NCBI RefSeq assembly: GCF_022206305.1
Contig: NZ_JAKOIW010000004.1
Span: 22,187-86,186, forward strand
DNA length: 64,000 nucleotides
Source: Gordonia sp. 'Campus'
GTDB lineage: Bacteria; Actinomycetota; Actinomycetes; Mycobacteriales; Mycobacteriaceae
Direction: 5' to 3'
Part shown: positions 38,108 to 47,720 of the stretch, in pieces
How positions within the stretch are numbered: position 1 is the stretch's first letter
How the letters are laid out: each line of letters begins with the position of its first letter
The notes under the pieces: model-generated
What the model was told of the DNA's origin: nothing
The model's input: the letters and a program-made list of their open reading frames with translations, nothing else
Database searches by the model: none
Translations under genes and position numbers: made by a program

Positions 38108-39379
38108 GTGTCCGACCCCCGCGTGAACAAGAAGCCACCACCGGCTGACGTGTTCGGTGAGCGGGGTGCCCACGTACCGGCCCCCGCCACCGTTCACGAC
38201 GCACTGCCCGACACCCTGCTCCGGCGTGTCAAGCAGTACAGCGGACGTCTCGCGACCGAGGCGGTCCACTCGATGCAGGACCAACTGCCGTACTTCTCCG
38301 ACCTCGACGCCGCCCAGCGGGCGAGTGTCCAACTGGTCGTGCAGACCGCGGTGGTGAACTTCGTCGAGTGGATCCAGGATCCTGAGGGCAACGTGAAGTT
38401 CACGGTTCAGGCCTTCCAGGTGGTGCCGCAGGATCTCGCCCGACGGATCACCCTGTTGCAGACGGTCGAGATGGTCCGCGTCGCCATGGAGTTCTTCGAG
38501 AAGTGGTTGCCACTGCTCGCCCGCAACGACGCGCAGCTTCGTGCCCTCACCGAGTCGGTCCTCCGGTACGGACGCGAGATCGGCTTCGCCGCAGCCGCGA
38601 TCTACGCCTCCGCCGCGGAATCCCGCGGCGCGTGGGATTCCCGACTCGAGGCGCTGGTGGTGGACGCGGTGGTGCGCGGCGACACCGGCCCTCAGCTGCT
38701 GTCCCGGGCCGCCGCACTCAACTGGGATTCCGACGCGCCGGCCACCGTCATCGTGGGCACTCCTCCTCCCGAGCAGAACGTCTCGGTGCCCATCGCCATC
38801 CACACGACTGCCAAACAGTTCGACCGGTCGGCCCTCTCGGTTGTGCAGGGCGCGGTACTGGTGGCCATCGTCAGCGGGCCGATCCGGCCGACGGAGAAGT
38901 TCGTCGCCGCTCTGCTCTCCCACTTCGCCGAGGGTCCGGTCGTCATCGGTCCGACGATGCCCAACCTCGGCAGCGCGCATACGAGTGCCACCGAGGCGAT
39001 GGCCGGAATCGAGGCGGTGGTGGGCTGGCCGAGCGCGCCGCGGCCCGTCCACAGTCTCGAGTTGCTCCCCGAGCGTGCGCTCAACGGTGACGAGTCGGCG
39101 ATGTCCGCGCTCGTCGACTCGCTCGTGGATCCGCTCGCCGACGGCGGCTCGACACTCACCACGACGCTCGAGGCGTACCTGGACTCCGGCGGCTCGGTCG
39201 AATCATGTGCACGGATTCTGTACATACATCCAAATACGGTCCGGTACAGACTGAAGAAAATTTCTGAAATCACAGGACGCGACCCCACGAATCCGCGTGA
39301 CGCCTACGTTCTGAGAGTCGCGTCGACGGTGGGTCGTCTGACACACTTCCGGCACAAATCGCGATCATCTGCACCATAG
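38108..39379 (+). CDS. PucR/FasR-type transcriptional regulator upstream of FAS-II genes
   Basis: This 423-residue protein has an N-terminal helical region, a central GGDEF-like sensor part and a C-terminal PucR helix-turn-helix (LDSGGSVESCARILYIHPNTVRYRLKKISEITG). Streptomyces FasR, in the same position directly before fabD, activates the fabD operon, and Rv2242 is the mycobacterial counterpart. It therefore probably controls fatty-acid synthesis here. The GTG at 38108 lies 6 bp after TAGATT (38096-38101), consistent with leaderless expression. Confidence 0.85.
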   Translation: MSDPRVNKKPPPADVFGERGAHVPAPATVHDALPDTLLRRVKQYSGRLATEAVHSMQDQLPYFSDLDAAQRASVQLVVQTAVVNFVEWIQDPEGNVKFTVQAFQVVPQDLARRITLLQTVEMVRVAMEFFEKWLPLLARNDAQLRALTESVLRYGREIGFAAAAIYASAAESRGAWDSRLEALVVDAVVRGDTGPQLLSRAAALNWDSDAPATVIVGTPPPEQNVSVPIAIHTTAKQFDRSALSVVQGAVLVAIVSGPIRPTEKFVAALLSHFAEGPVVIGPTMPNLGSAHTSATEAMAGIEAVVGWPSAPRPVHSLELLPERALNGDESAMSALVDSLVDPLADGGSTLTTTLEAYLDSGGSVESCARILYIHPNTVRYRLKKISEITGRDPTNPRDAYVLRVASTVGRLTHFRHKSRSSAP

Positions 39380-39559
39380 ATCACACCCGTTACATGTCCG
39401 ATTTACCGTTTCCGCAGATAGAGACCTTGGGAACACGGTTCGGTAACAAATCTCGGACTGGTGACGACTCAGGTGACCTGACGATCAAGTTTGTGGGAAC
39501 CCCACAAAAGCCGGCAACAAGGTTCATGCTTCTCCACACCCACATACGGGAGGTAAAGG

Positions 39560-40483
39560 GTGTTCTCTGGTCACGTGCTTTCGATGCTTGCTCCCGGACA
39601 GGGCTCCCAGACACCCGGCATGCTCGTGCCATGGCTCGAACTGCCGGGCGCGCGTGACCAGATCGCCACCTGGTCCAAGCTGACCCAGTTGGACCTGGAA
39701 CGCCTCGGCACCACTGCGACCGCGGAGGAGATCACCGACACCGCGGTGACCCAGCCGCTGGTCGTGGTCGCCGCGCTGCTGGCCTACGACGAGGTCCGCA
39801 AGCACGCCGAACTCCCGTACGACGCCGTCGTCGCCGGACACTCGGTCGGCGAGCTGGCCGCTGCCGCGATCACCGGGGTCATCTCTGCCGACGAGGCCGT
39901 CACGCTGGCCGCGATCCGCGGTTCGGAGATGGCCAAGGCCTGTGCCATCGAACCGACGACGATGGCCGCCGTCCTCGGTGGCGACGAGGCCGCCGTCCTC
40001 GCCCGACTCGCCGAACTCGACCTCGTCGCCGCCAACCGCAACGCGGCCGGCCAGATCGTCGCCGCCGGCGCGGTCGCACAGATCGACGAGCTCATCGCCT
40101 CGCCGCCGGAGAAGGCCCGCATCCGCAAGCTCGCGGTCGCCGGCGCATTCCACACCCACTACATGGCGCCGGCCCAGGAGGCCGTCGCCGCGGCCGCCGC
40201 GCAGATCACCCCGTCCGACCCGGCCCGCACTCTCCTGTCGAACTCCGACGGACAGCCGGTGTCCGACGGCGCCGACGCGCTGACCAAACTGGTCGGCCAG
40301 GTCACCAAGCCGGTCCGGTGGGACCTCTGCTCGGCCTACCTGCGCGACCATTCCGCCTCCGCCGTGGTGGAACTCCCCCCGGCCGGCACCCTCGTGGGCA
40401 TCGCGAAGCGCGAGCTCAAGGGCACTCCCGCGCTGGCGCTCAAGGAGCCCGGCGACATCGCGAAGATCACCGAACTTGGATAG
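39560..40483 (+). CDS. fabD: Malonyl-CoA:ACP transacylase
   Basis: FabD moves malonyl groups from CoA to the acyl carrier protein for FAS-II chain elongation. The 307-residue protein shows LAPGQGSQTPGML, TQPLVVVAALLAYDEV, VVAGHSVGELAAAAITGV with Ser95 and GAFHTHYMAPA with the catalytic His. The start is GTG 39560, 6 bp after GGAGG (39549-39553). The 180-bp gap upstream (39380-39559) should hold the operon promoter and FasR site; I see no clear inverted repeat there. Confidence 0.96.
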   Translation: MFSGHVLSMLAPGQGSQTPGMLVPWLELPGARDQIATWSKLTQLDLERLGTTATAEEITDTAVTQPLVVVAALLAYDEVRKHAELPYDAVVAGHSVGELAAAAITGVISADEAVTLAAIRGSEMAKACAIEPTTMAAVLGGDEAAVLARLAELDLVAANRNAAGQIVAAGAVAQIDELIASPPEKARIRKLAVAGAFHTHYMAPAQEAVAAAAAQITPSDPARTLLSNSDGQPVSDGADALTKLVGQVTKPVRWDLCSAYLRDHSASAVVELPPAGTLVGIAKRELKGTPALALKEPGDIAKITELG

Positions 40484-40613
40484 CGGTCGCGGCTGGTCCG
40501 CGGCCCCCGGAACGCCGGCCTGACGTCGGCGTGTCCAAGCGCGCGGACCATTCGGTCCGTCCTGCGCTCCGGAAACCATCAAGTCAACCAAGCCAAGGAA
40601 AGGGAACGCCACA

Positions 40614-40916
40614 GTGGCTGCCACCCAGGAACAACTCATTGCCGGCATCGCCGAGATCATCGAGGAAGTCACCGGCATCGAGCCGTCCGAGGTGACCCTC
40701 GAGAAGTCGTTCGTCGATGACCTCGACATCGACTCGCTGTCCATGGTCGAGATCGCGGTCCAGACCGAAGACAAGTACGGCGTGAAGATCCCGGACGAGG
40801 ATCTCGCCGGCCTGCGCACCGTCGGTGACGCCGTCGCCTACATCCAGAAGCTCGAGAACGAGAACCCCGAGGCCGCCGCAGCCATCAAGGCGCAGGTCGA
40901 GGCAGACGAGGCCTGA
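40614..40916 (+). CDS. acpM: Meromycolate-type acyl carrier protein
   Basis: A 100-residue acyl carrier protein with the phosphopantetheine site [10 protein letters not shown] (Ser41). Like mycobacterial AcpM it has a C-terminal extension after the usual 80 residues, although a short one (about 20 residues, [14 protein letters not shown]). The GTG follows an AAGGAAAGGGAA purine tract. The 130-bp gap after fabD has a small CGGACC-ATTC-GGTCCG hairpin near 40545. Its stop overlaps the kasA ATG (TGATG). Confidence 0.93.
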   Translation: MAATQEQLIAGIAEIIEEVTGIEPSEVTLEKSFVDDLDIDSLSMVEIAVQTEDKYGVKIPDEDLAGLRTVGDAVAYIQKLENENPEAAAAIKAQVEADEA

Positions 40917-42184
40917 TGACCCCCTCTTCCCTCCGCGAGTACAACACGCTGGGTGGGAACTTCCCGAGTGTGGTGGTCACCTCCATGGTGGCCACCACCT
41001 CGTTGGGTGGGGATCTCGACTCGACCTGGAAGAACCTGCTGGCCGGCGAATCGGGCATCCGAGAGCTGACCGACGACTTCATCACCAAGTACAACCTGCC
41101 GGTGCGCATCGGCGGTCGGCTGCTCCAGGATCCTGCCGAGGAGGTCACGCGCGTCGAGTCCCGACGGATGGCCTACGTCGAACGCATCGCCCACGTGATG
41201 AGCAAGCGCCTCTGGGCACAGGCCGGCGAACCCGACATCGACAAGGACCGCCTGGCGGTCGTGATCGGTACCGGTCAGGGTGGCGCCGACGCGATGGTCG
41301 ACGCCGTCCAGGCCATGGAGGGCACCGGCAACTACCGCAAGGTGTCCCCGCTCGCCGTCTCGATGGCGATGCCGAACGGCCCCGCGGCCGTCGCGGGACT
41401 CAACGTCGGCGCACGCGCCGGCGTCATCACCCCCGTCTCGGCCTGTTCCTCGGGTGCCGAGGCCATCGCCCACGCGTGGCGTCACATCGTCATGGGTGAC
41501 GCGGACATGGTGCTCACCGGTGGCGTCGAGGGACACATCGACGCGGTGCCGATCGCGGCATTCTCGATGATGCGGGCCATGAGCACGCGCAACGACGATC
41601 CGGCCGCGGCGTCGCGTCCGTTCGACAAGGATCGCGACGGCTTCGTCTTCGGCGAGGGCTCGGCGATGCTGATCCTCGAGCGCGAAGAGCATGCACGAGC
41701 ACGCGGCGCGCACATCCACGCACGCCTCCTCGGTTCCGGTATCACCTCCGACGGGTTCCACCTCGTCGCTCCGGATCCCAGCGGCCAGGGCAACGCGCGG
41801 GCGATGACCCGGGCCCTGCAGACCGCCGGTCTGCAGAAGTCCGACATCACCCACATCAACGCGCACGCGACGTCGACTCCCATCGGCGACACCGCGGAGG
41901 CGGCGGGCATCCTGTCCGCCATCGGCCAGCACGCAGCGGTGTATGCACCGAAGTCCGCCCTCGGTCACTCGATCGGCGCCGTCGGAGCACTCGAATCCGT
42001 CCTGACGATCAAGAGCATCGAGGAAGGCGTCATCCCGCCGACCCTGAATCTCGAGAACCTGGACCCCGAGTGCGACATCGACGTCGTCCACGGCGAACCC
42101 CGCTATGGACAGATCGATTACGCGATCAACAACTCGTTCGGTTTCGGCGGGCACAACGTGGCTCTCGCCTTCGGTCGCTACTGA
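40916..42184 (+). CDS. kasA: Beta-ketoacyl-ACP synthase, KasA class
   Basis: A 422-residue condensing enzyme with the thiolase fold, nucleophile Cys177 in [14 protein letters not shown], and the two catalytic histidines in [13 protein letters not shown] and [13 protein letters not shown]. It elongates acyl-ACP with malonyl-ACP in FAS-II, feeding the meromycolate chain. M. tuberculosis has kasB immediately after kasA; here accD6 follows directly, so a single synthase is in the operon. Start codon overlap with acpM gives coupled translation. Confidence 0.94.
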   Translation: MTPSSLREYNTLGGNFPSVVVTSMVATTSLGGDLDSTWKNLLAGESGIRELTDDFITKYNLPVRIGGRLLQDPAEEVTRVESRRMAYVERIAHVMSKRLWAQAGEPDIDKDRLAVVIGTGQGGADAMVDAVQAMEGTGNYRKVSPLAVSMAMPNGPAAVAGLNVGARAGVITPVSACSSGAEAIAHAWRHIVMGDADMVLTGGVEGHIDAVPIAAFSMMRAMSTRNDDPAAASRPFDKDRDGFVFGEGSAMLILEREEHARARGAHIHARLLGSGITSDGFHLVAPDPSGQGNARAMTRALQTAGLQKSDITHINAHATSTPIGDTAEAAGILSAIGQHAAVYAPKSALGHSIGAVGALESVLTIKSIEEGVIPPTLNLENLDPECDIDVVHGEPRYGQIDYAINNSFGFGGHNVALAFGRY

Positions 42185-42218
42185 CCACCAGCCGCACCCC
42201 GACACCCAGGAGACATCG

Positions 42219-43670
42219 ATGACGACCTTGGCTCCCGTTCCCGGCCGCGAAGAAGCTGCCGATCCCCGCGACCCGCTGTTGCGGCTCACCAACTTCTTCG
42301 ACGAGGGGACGATGTCGCTGCTCCATCCGCGCGACAAGTCCGGAGTCCAGGCCGCCATCGGTCTCGTCCACGGAGTTCGGACGGTCTCGTACTGCACCGA
42401 CGGAACCGTCATGGGCGGGGCCATGGGTGTCGTGGGGTGTGCCCACATCGTCAACGCCATCGACACCGCCATCACCGAGCAGGCGCCGGTCATCGGCATC
42501 TGGCATTCGGGGGGCGCTCGCCTCGCCGAGGGTGTCGAGGCGTTGCACGCGGTCGGTCAGGTCTTCGAGGCCATGGTCCGGGCCTCCGGGTACATCCCGC
42601 AGATCTCGGTGGTCGTCGGCTTCGCGGCCGGCGGGGCCGCATACGGTCCGGCCTTGACCGATGTCGTGATCATGGCTCCCGCCGGTCGCGTGTTCGTCAC
42701 CGGTCCCGACGTCGTCAAGAGCGTCACCGGCGAGGAAGTCGACATGGAGTCCCTGGGCGGCCCGGCCACCCACGGCAAGAAGTCCGGCGTCTGTCACATC
42801 GTCGCCGACTCCGAACCCGACGCGCTATGGCGGGCACGGCGTCTGGTGTCGACGTTCACCCAGCAGGGACACTTCGACATCGAGCACGCGCGCGCCGGCG
42901 ACACCGACCTGAAATCCCTTCTGCCGGAGTCGAACCGTCGCGCCTACGACGTCCACCCCGTCGTCGCCCGGTTGCTCGACTCCGACACCGCCGCGGACGG
43001 CGAGACCGAGATCTCGAGTTTCGAAGAGCTGCAGGCGAAGTGGGCTCCCAACATCGTGGTCGGCTTCGGACGGCTCTCCGGCCGTAGCGTCGGCGTCATC
43101 GCCAACAACCCGCTGCGCATGGGCGGTTGCCTGAACTCCGAGAGCGCGGAGAAGGCGTCGCGGTTCGTCCGTCTGTGTGATGCGTTCGGCATCCCGCTGA
43201 TCGTCATCACCGACGTTCCGGGTTATCTACCGGGCGTGGGACAGGAATGGAACGGCGTCGTCCGCCGCGGTGCCAAACTCCTCCACGCCTTCGCCGAGTG
43301 CTCGGTCCCCCGCGTCACGCTGGTGACCCGCAAGATCTACGGCGGTGCCTACATCGCGATGAACTCGCGCGCCCTCGGAGCCACCGCGGTGTTTGCCTGG
43401 CCCGGTTCCGAGGTCGCTGTCATGGGAGCCAAGGCCGCGGTCGGCATCCTGCACAAGAAGGCGCTCGCCGCGGCGCCCGACGACGAGCGCGAGGCCCTGC
43501 ACGATCGTCTCGCCGCAGAGCACGAGGCCATCGCCGGCGGTGTCGGACGCGCGCAGTCCATCGGCGTCGTCGACGAGATCATCGATCCCGCGCACACCCG
43601 GAGCATCATCGCCGAGGCGCTCGCGGCCGCACCCGCGCGCCGCGGACGCCACAAGAACATTCCGCTCTGA
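42219..43670 (+). CDS. accD6: Acyl-CoA carboxylase beta subunit (AccD6)
   Basis: This 483-residue carboxyltransferase subunit makes malonyl-CoA for FAS-II. It has the crotonase-fold halves: N-terminal VIGIWHSGGARLAEGVEAL and FAAGGAAYGPALTDVVIM, C-terminal GGCLNSESAEKASRFVRLCDAFGIPLIVITDVPGYLPGVGQEWNGVVRRGAKLL and RKIYGGAYIAMNS. The ATG has CAGGAG upstream. A strong hairpin follows the stop. Position after kasA matches mycobacterial accD6. Confidence 0.95.
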   Translation: MTTLAPVPGREEAADPRDPLLRLTNFFDEGTMSLLHPRDKSGVQAAIGLVHGVRTVSYCTDGTVMGGAMGVVGCAHIVNAIDTAITEQAPVIGIWHSGGARLAEGVEALHAVGQVFEAMVRASGYIPQISVVVGFAAGGAAYGPALTDVVIMAPAGRVFVTGPDVVKSVTGEEVDMESLGGPATHGKKSGVCHIVADSEPDALWRARRLVSTFTQQGHFDIEHARAGDTDLKSLLPESNRRAYDVHPVVARLLDSDTAADGETEISSFEELQAKWAPNIVVGFGRLSGRSVGVIANNPLRMGGCLNSESAEKASRFVRLCDAFGIPLIVITDVPGYLPGVGQEWNGVVRRGAKLLHAFAECSVPRVTLVTRKIYGGAYIAMNSRALGATAVFAWPGSEVAVMGAKAAVGILHKKALAAAPDDEREALHDRLAAEHEAIAGGVGRAQSIGVVDEIIDPAHTRSIIAEALAAAPARRGRHKNIPL

Positions 43671-43682
43671 CACCAGCATCGC

Positions 43683-43721
43683 GACGAGTGCCCCGGTCCT
43701 CCCAGGACCGGGGCACTCGTC
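43683..43721 (+). terminator. FAS-II operon terminator hairpin
   Basis: Exact 18-bp arms (43683-43700 and 43704-43721) around a CCC loop begin 13 bp after the accD6 stop. There is no T-run. Confidence 0.85.
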
Positions 43722-43779
43722 ATCTACATGCTTCTCGCCCTGCAGTGCCCGCAGCTCACCGAGGCACGTCACCGCCGCC

Positions 43780-43860
43780 CCCTGAGGAGCCCGGAGCTTG
43801 CGGAGCCATCCCCCGCAGCCCCCTGAGGAGCCCGGAGCTTGCGAAGGGCGTCTCGAAGGG
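43780..43860. repeat. REP-like elements: partial copy and full 40-bp copy B
   Basis: Two head-to-tail units begin CCCTGAGGAGCCCGGAGCTT. The first (43780-43804) is truncated, and the second (43821-43860) is 40 bp and ends TCGAAGGG. The ends and length match copy A at 27348-27387. Confidence 0.65.
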
Positions 43861-44379
43861 CTATCCCACGCGCTGTTGCAACCAGGTGACCTCGGCACCG
43901 GCGCCGCCCATGCGGTACTGCTCGAGGGCGTTGTCCCATGCGGTGCCGAGGGCACCCTCGAGTTCGCCTGCGAGACCGGCACTGTCGGGTTGCGACTCGA
44001 TCATCGAGCGCAGCTGGTTCTCGCCGATGATGACATCGCCGTTGGCGCTCGTGGAACCGCGCCACAGTCCGAGACCGGGGACGTAGCAGAACCGCTCGCC
44101 ATCGACTCCCTCGCTCGGATTCTCGGTCACCTCGAAGCGGAGGGCCGACCACTCGCGAAGAGCCGTCACCAGACGTGCCGCAGTGCCGACCGGCCCTGCC
44201 CAGTCGACGGTGGCACGCTGCATGCCCGGCTCGGCATCCTGTGCCGACCATTTCAGGTTGGCGCGCGCATTCAGGGTCGACGACAGAGCCCACTCCACAT
44301 GCGGGCACAGCGCCACCGGCGCCGAGTGGATGTACACCACTCCTGTTGTCATGTCCGCAAACTGGTTCAGATTGCGCAC
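43861..44379 (-). CDS. DUF3145 family protein
   Basis: A 172-residue soluble protein with the DUF3145 pattern ADMTTGVVYIHSAPVALCPHVEWALSSTLNARANLKW, WAGPVGTAARLVTALREWSALRFEVTENPSEGVDGERFCYVPGLGLWRG and SANGDVIIGENQLRSMI. Function is unknown; the family is widespread in mycolic-acid actinobacteria. The GTG at 44379 follows GGAGG by about 8 bp, preferred over a longer frame. REP elements abut its stop. Confidence 0.85.
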   Translation of the reverse strand: MRNLNQFADMTTGVVYIHSAPVALCPHVEWALSSTLNARANLKWSAQDAEPGMQRATVDWAGPVGTAARLVTALREWSALRFEVTENPSEGVDGERFCYVPGLGLWRGSTSANGDVIIGENQLRSMIESQPDSAGLAGELEGALGTAWDNALEQYRMGGAGAEVTWLQQRVG

Positions 44380-44507
44380 CTTGTTCACCTCCGTTGTCGA
44401 CGAGGAACGTCTTCCCCAACACACCTCGCGACAGCGGATATCACACTCGTGAGGTCAATTGTGCCTCATGGTGTACGTGTTGCGCCAGTTTCTGATGCGA
44501 TGAATAT

Positions 44508-45326
44508 TCATTCTTGTGACGAGAGTTCACTGACGACACGATCATTGAATTCACTCCACAGCGGCTTCGCCCACGGGCCGAACGGGCGATCCGTCAGCAC
44601 GACGCAGGCGGCATCGAGAGCCGGATCCACCCAGAGGAACGTCCCGGCCTGACCGAAGTGGCCGAATGTTCGGGGCGAGTTCCGCGTTCCGGTCCAGTGC
44701 GGGGACTTCTCCGACCGGATCTCGAACCCGAGCCCCCAGTCATTCGGCCGATGCTTGCCGTAGCCCGGTACGAAGCCGTCGAGACCGGGGAACTGCACCG
44801 ACGTCGCGGCAGAGAACGTCTCGGGCGCCAGCAGCCGGGGGTTCATGAGCTCCCCGGCGAATGCGCTCAGATCCGCGACGGTCGACCGGGCCGCGTGCCC
44901 GGCCGAGCCCTGCAGCGTCGTCGACGACATGCCCAGCGGCGCGCACACGGCTTCCGAGAGGTATCGGTCGAACGCTATGCCGGTGGCCTCGGCGACCGCG
45001 TCTGCGGCGACCTCGAAGCCGGAACTGGAGTAGATCCGCTGCTCCCCTGCCGGCGCCTGCACCTCATGGGTGTCGTATGCGAGGCCGGAGGCGTGCGACA
45101 ACAGATGGGCGAGGGTCGACCCGGGCGGACCGGCGGGGTCGTCGAGCTCGACGGCGCCTTCCTCCACCGCCACGAGAACCGCGTAGGCGGCGAGCGGCTT
45201 GGTGACCGAGGCGAGCTCGTAGACGCGAGCGGGGTCGCCGAATTGTTCGGCGACCCCGTCACGAGTGATGATCGCCGCCGACGCGTGGTCGACGGGCCAT
45301 TCCGTCAGAGAATCAAGGACAGACAC
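44508..45326 (-). CDS. Serine hydrolase of beta-lactamase class C/esterase family
   Basis: A 272-residue protein with the SxxK nucleophile in LASVTK (Ser40, Lys43), a YSS motif in RIYSSSGFEVAADAV in place of the usual YxN, and GHFGQAG near the C-terminus as the third box. No signal peptide is seen, so it is probably a cytoplasmic esterase or peptidase rather than a drug-resistance enzyme. The GTG lies 8 bp after a minus-strand TATCGT (45340-45335), probably leaderless. Confidence 0.8.
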   Translation of the reverse strand: MSVLDSLTEWPVDHASAAIITRDGVAEQFGDPARVYELASVTKPLAAYAVLVAVEEGAVELDDPAGPPGSTLAHLLSHASGLAYDTHEVQAPAGEQRIYSSSGFEVAADAVAEATGIAFDRYLSEAVCAPLGMSSTTLQGSAGHAARSTVADLSAFAGELMNPRLLAPETFSAATSVQFPGLDGFVPGYGKHRPNDWGLGFEIRSEKSPHWTGTRNSPRTFGHFGQAGTFLWVDPALDAACVVLTDRPFGPWAKPLWSEFNDRVVSELSSQE

Positions 45327-45349
45327 ATCGGGTCACGATACCCGCGTGC

Positions 45350-46480
45350 TCACCAGTCCTCTTCGGTGTAGCGGATGACACCGCGAATGTTCTTGCCGTC
45401 CAACATGTCCTGGTAGCCCTCGTTGATCTGGTCGAGGCGGTACTGGCGGGTGATCATGTCGGCGATGTTGAGCTTGCCGATCTTGTACATCGACAGCAGC
45501 TGCGGGATGTCGAGCTTCGGGTTTGCGCCGCCGAAGATCGAGCCCTGCAGGTTCTTCTGGAGCAGGGTCAGCATCGCGAGGTTGAGGGTCACATCGCTCT
45601 CGAGCATGTTGCCCATACCGGTCAGGACGCAGGTGCCGCCCTTGGCGGTGATCCCCATCCACAGGTCGACATCCTTGCCGTGGACCTCACCGACGGTGAC
45701 GATCACCTTCTGGCACATACCCCCGTGCGTGGTCTCGGCGATCGCCATGGCGGCCTCTTCGACCGACGCGAACGCTGCCGTGGCACCGAACTTCAGCGCC
45801 TGCTCACGCTTCCACTCCACCGGGTCGACGGCGAACACGTTGCGCGCACCGGAGATCACTGCGCCCTGCAGCGCAGCGGTACCGACACCACCGACGCCGA
45901 CGATCGCGACGTCTTCGCCCGGGCGGACGTCACCGCTCCGGGTCGACGAGCCGTACCCGGTGGGGATGCCACAGCCGCACAGGGCGGCGACCTCGAACGG
46001 GATGTCCTTGTCGATCTTCACCGCCGACGCCTCGTGCACCACCATGTAGGGCGAGAACGTGCCGAGCAGCGTCATCGGGTAGACGTTCTCGCCGTCCGCG
46101 GTGTGGATGCGGAAGGTGTTGTCCGAGACGGCCTCGCCCTGCAGCAGCATCGCACCGAAGTCGCACAGGTTGGCCATGCCCGACTGACACGACGGACACT
46201 TGCCGCACGACGGGATGAACGACAGCACGACGTGGTCGCCGACCTCGAAGTCGGTGACTCCCTCGCCGATTTCGGCGACGACGCCCGCACCCTCGTGGCC
46301 CCCCAGGATCGGGAAGCCTGCCATCGGGATGCCACCGGTCATCAAGTGATGATCGGAGTGGCACATGCCCGCCGCTTCCATCTTGATCTTGATCTCGTGC
46401 GCCTTGGGATCGCCCAGCTCGATCTCCTCGATCGCCCACGGCTTGTTGTGCTCCCGCAGCAGCGCACCTTTTGTCTTCAC
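45350..46480 (-). CDS. NDMA-dependent alcohol dehydrogenase (zinc MDR family)
   Basis: The 376-residue protein has catalytic-zinc Cys40 in MEAAGMCHSDHHLMTG, GHEGAGVV, four structural-zinc cysteines in CGKCPSCQSGMANLC, and the nucleotide-binding VAIVGVGGVGTAALQGAVISGA. Sequence details (GKNIRGVIRYTEEDW at the end) point to the nicotinoprotein/NDMA-dependent group of mycolata, whose NAD(H) stays bound and is re-oxidised by an unknown electron acceptor. The GTG at 46480 follows GGAGG at 8 bp. A KstR-type box lies 83 bp upstream. Confidence 0.88.
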   Translation of the reverse strand: MKTKGALLREHNKPWAIEEIELGDPKAHEIKIKMEAAGMCHSDHHLMTGGIPMAGFPILGGHEGAGVVAEIGEGVTDFEVGDHVVLSFIPSCGKCPSCQSGMANLCDFGAMLLQGEAVSDNTFRIHTADGENVYPMTLLGTFSPYMVVHEASAVKIDKDIPFEVAALCGCGIPTGYGSSTRSGDVRPGEDVAIVGVGGVGTAALQGAVISGARNVFAVDPVEWKREQALKFGATAAFASVEEAAMAIAETTHGGMCQKVIVTVGEVHGKDVDLWMGITAKGGTCVLTGMGNMLESDVTLNLAMLTLLQKNLQGSIFGGANPKLDIPQLLSMYKIGKLNIADMITRQYRLDQINEGYQDMLDGKNIRGVIRYTEEDW

Positions 46481-46562
46481 GATTCCAACCTCCACGACGA
46501 GCAGCTGGCCCGGACGCCACGTCCGGACGGTAACTGGAAGACTAGTTCGTCGGGCCGCAAAA

Positions 46563-46576
46563 TGGAACGTGTTCTA
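46563..46576. promoter_or_regulatory. Candidate KstR operator
   Basis: TGGAACGTGTTCTA fits the KstR core TnnAACnnGTTnnA exactly, and on the other strand reads TAGAACACGTTCCA. KstR represses cholesterol-catabolism genes in mycolata. The site lies between the start of the NDMA-dependent dehydrogenase and the end of the MpaB-family gene on the same strand, so it should regulate the dehydrogenase. Confidence 0.6.
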
Positions 46577-46679
46577 GTATCCCTGTCGATACCGAGGCGG
46601 GGATGCCGATGCCCGGGCGCCCAGCGATAGCCCCTTCCGTTTCGGGCTATCACGATGGCGAACCAGAACGCACGAAGCG

Positions 46680-47681
46680 TCACATCGGACAGCCGGAGCG
46701 CCCGTCGGGGACAGCGAACGTGTCGAGCGCGTACTTCCGGTGCAGTCGCACCAGCTTCTCGTATTCGAGGCGGTTGCGTGCCAGCGGCAGCAACAACACG
46801 CGATCGGGCAGCAACCGCCAGGACGTCTGCAGCATCGCGCAGACAAGCGCGAACTCGACGTCGTGTCGGCGACGCAATCGGAACCCGGTCATCTCTTGCA
46901 CTCTCGGGTGCATCACCTTCGACGAACACACGACGATCAGATGCCCGACCACGGGTCGCACCGCAGGCCAGATAGGCTCCAGCACTCGGCGCGCCGACCG
47001 GGAGACGCCCAGTGTCGGCATGGGAAGCTTTGTGAGACCGTCGAATTGCTCGACCAGGAACGGGGTGGACGCGAGCCTGGTCTCGACCATGTCCTCGTAG
47101 TACGCGTCGGCCTCGGCAACCGTGGCCGGCAGCTTCCCTGCAGCCCCGGACAATTCGAGATCCGCGAAGGCCTCGCGGACGAGTTGATATGCGGCTTCCC
47201 GCTCGTCCGAAGTCATCCTGATGCCGGTGCAGGGGCGGAATGTGTTCAACGACAGCATCATTCCGCTGACAGCGATCCACTTCCAGTTCTCGGGCTGTAA
47301 CGCGCTGTACCTGATGTCACTGTAAGCGCCGGCGCCTCGACCACGAACGTCCTTGTGTCGCTCCTTGAGCCACTCGGCCTCGGCCGCACGATCAGCCGGA
47401 TCGCCCCACATCGCGAGCATCGCCGACAACCCGCTGCGTACACCCCGGTCGCTGAAGTTCTCCGCGAACCGGCCCGTGCGGTCGACCGCCGCCGCGACCG
47501 CGGGCAGGGCGACCTGATCGAAGGCTGCGCCACCGAACAGGCCGCCCAGCTGGCTGCCGGTGTGTCGACGGAACTCTTCGATCACCTCGGATCGCACAGT
47601 TCCGCCCCCGACGCCCACCGGCCCCGCATCCGCCGCGCGCGCACCCGCTGCAGCCGGACGTGTTGTCGCCACTGAAGTCAT
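46680..47681 (-). CDS. MpaB/DUF2236-family oxygenase
   Basis: A 333-residue helical protein with the DUF2236 pattern: FGGAAFDQVALPAVAAAVDRTGRFAENFSDRGVRSGLSAMLAMWGD, EWLKERHKDVRGRGAGAYSDIRYSALQPENWKWIAVS and a conserved His-rich region. Relatives include the haem-binding latex-cleaving oxygenase Lcp and MpaB. The substrate is unknown. The gene is divergent from a TetR regulator, with an inverted repeat 15 bp upstream of its start. Confidence 0.75.
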   Translation of the reverse strand: MTSVATTRPAAAGARAADAGPVGVGGGTVRSEVIEEFRRHTGSQLGGLFGGAAFDQVALPAVAAAVDRTGRFAENFSDRGVRSGLSAMLAMWGDPADRAAEAEWLKERHKDVRGRGAGAYSDIRYSALQPENWKWIAVSGMMLSLNTFRPCTGIRMTSDEREAAYQLVREAFADLELSGAAGKLPATVAEADAYYEDMVETRLASTPFLVEQFDGLTKLPMPTLGVSRSARRVLEPIWPAVRPVVGHLIVVCSSKVMHPRVQEMTGFRLRRRHDVEFALVCAMLQTSWRLLPDRVLLLPLARNRLEYEKLVRLHRKYALDTFAVPDGRSGCPM

Positions 47682-47695
47682 CAGATCCCCGATTC

Positions 47696-47720
47696 GATAG
47701 ATGAGTGAGCTCAGTCTATC
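47696..47720. promoter_or_regulatory. Inverted repeat between MpaB-family gene and TetR gene
   Basis: GATAGA (47696-47701) and TCTATC (47715-47720) are complementary with a 13-bp centre that contains TGAGCTCA. The spacing and place suit a TetR operator controlling the MpaB-family gene. Confidence 0.45.

Noticed and set aside
40484..40613. Separate promoter for acpM in the fabD-acpM gap
   Set aside because: The gap has a small hairpin but no convincing -10/-35 pair.
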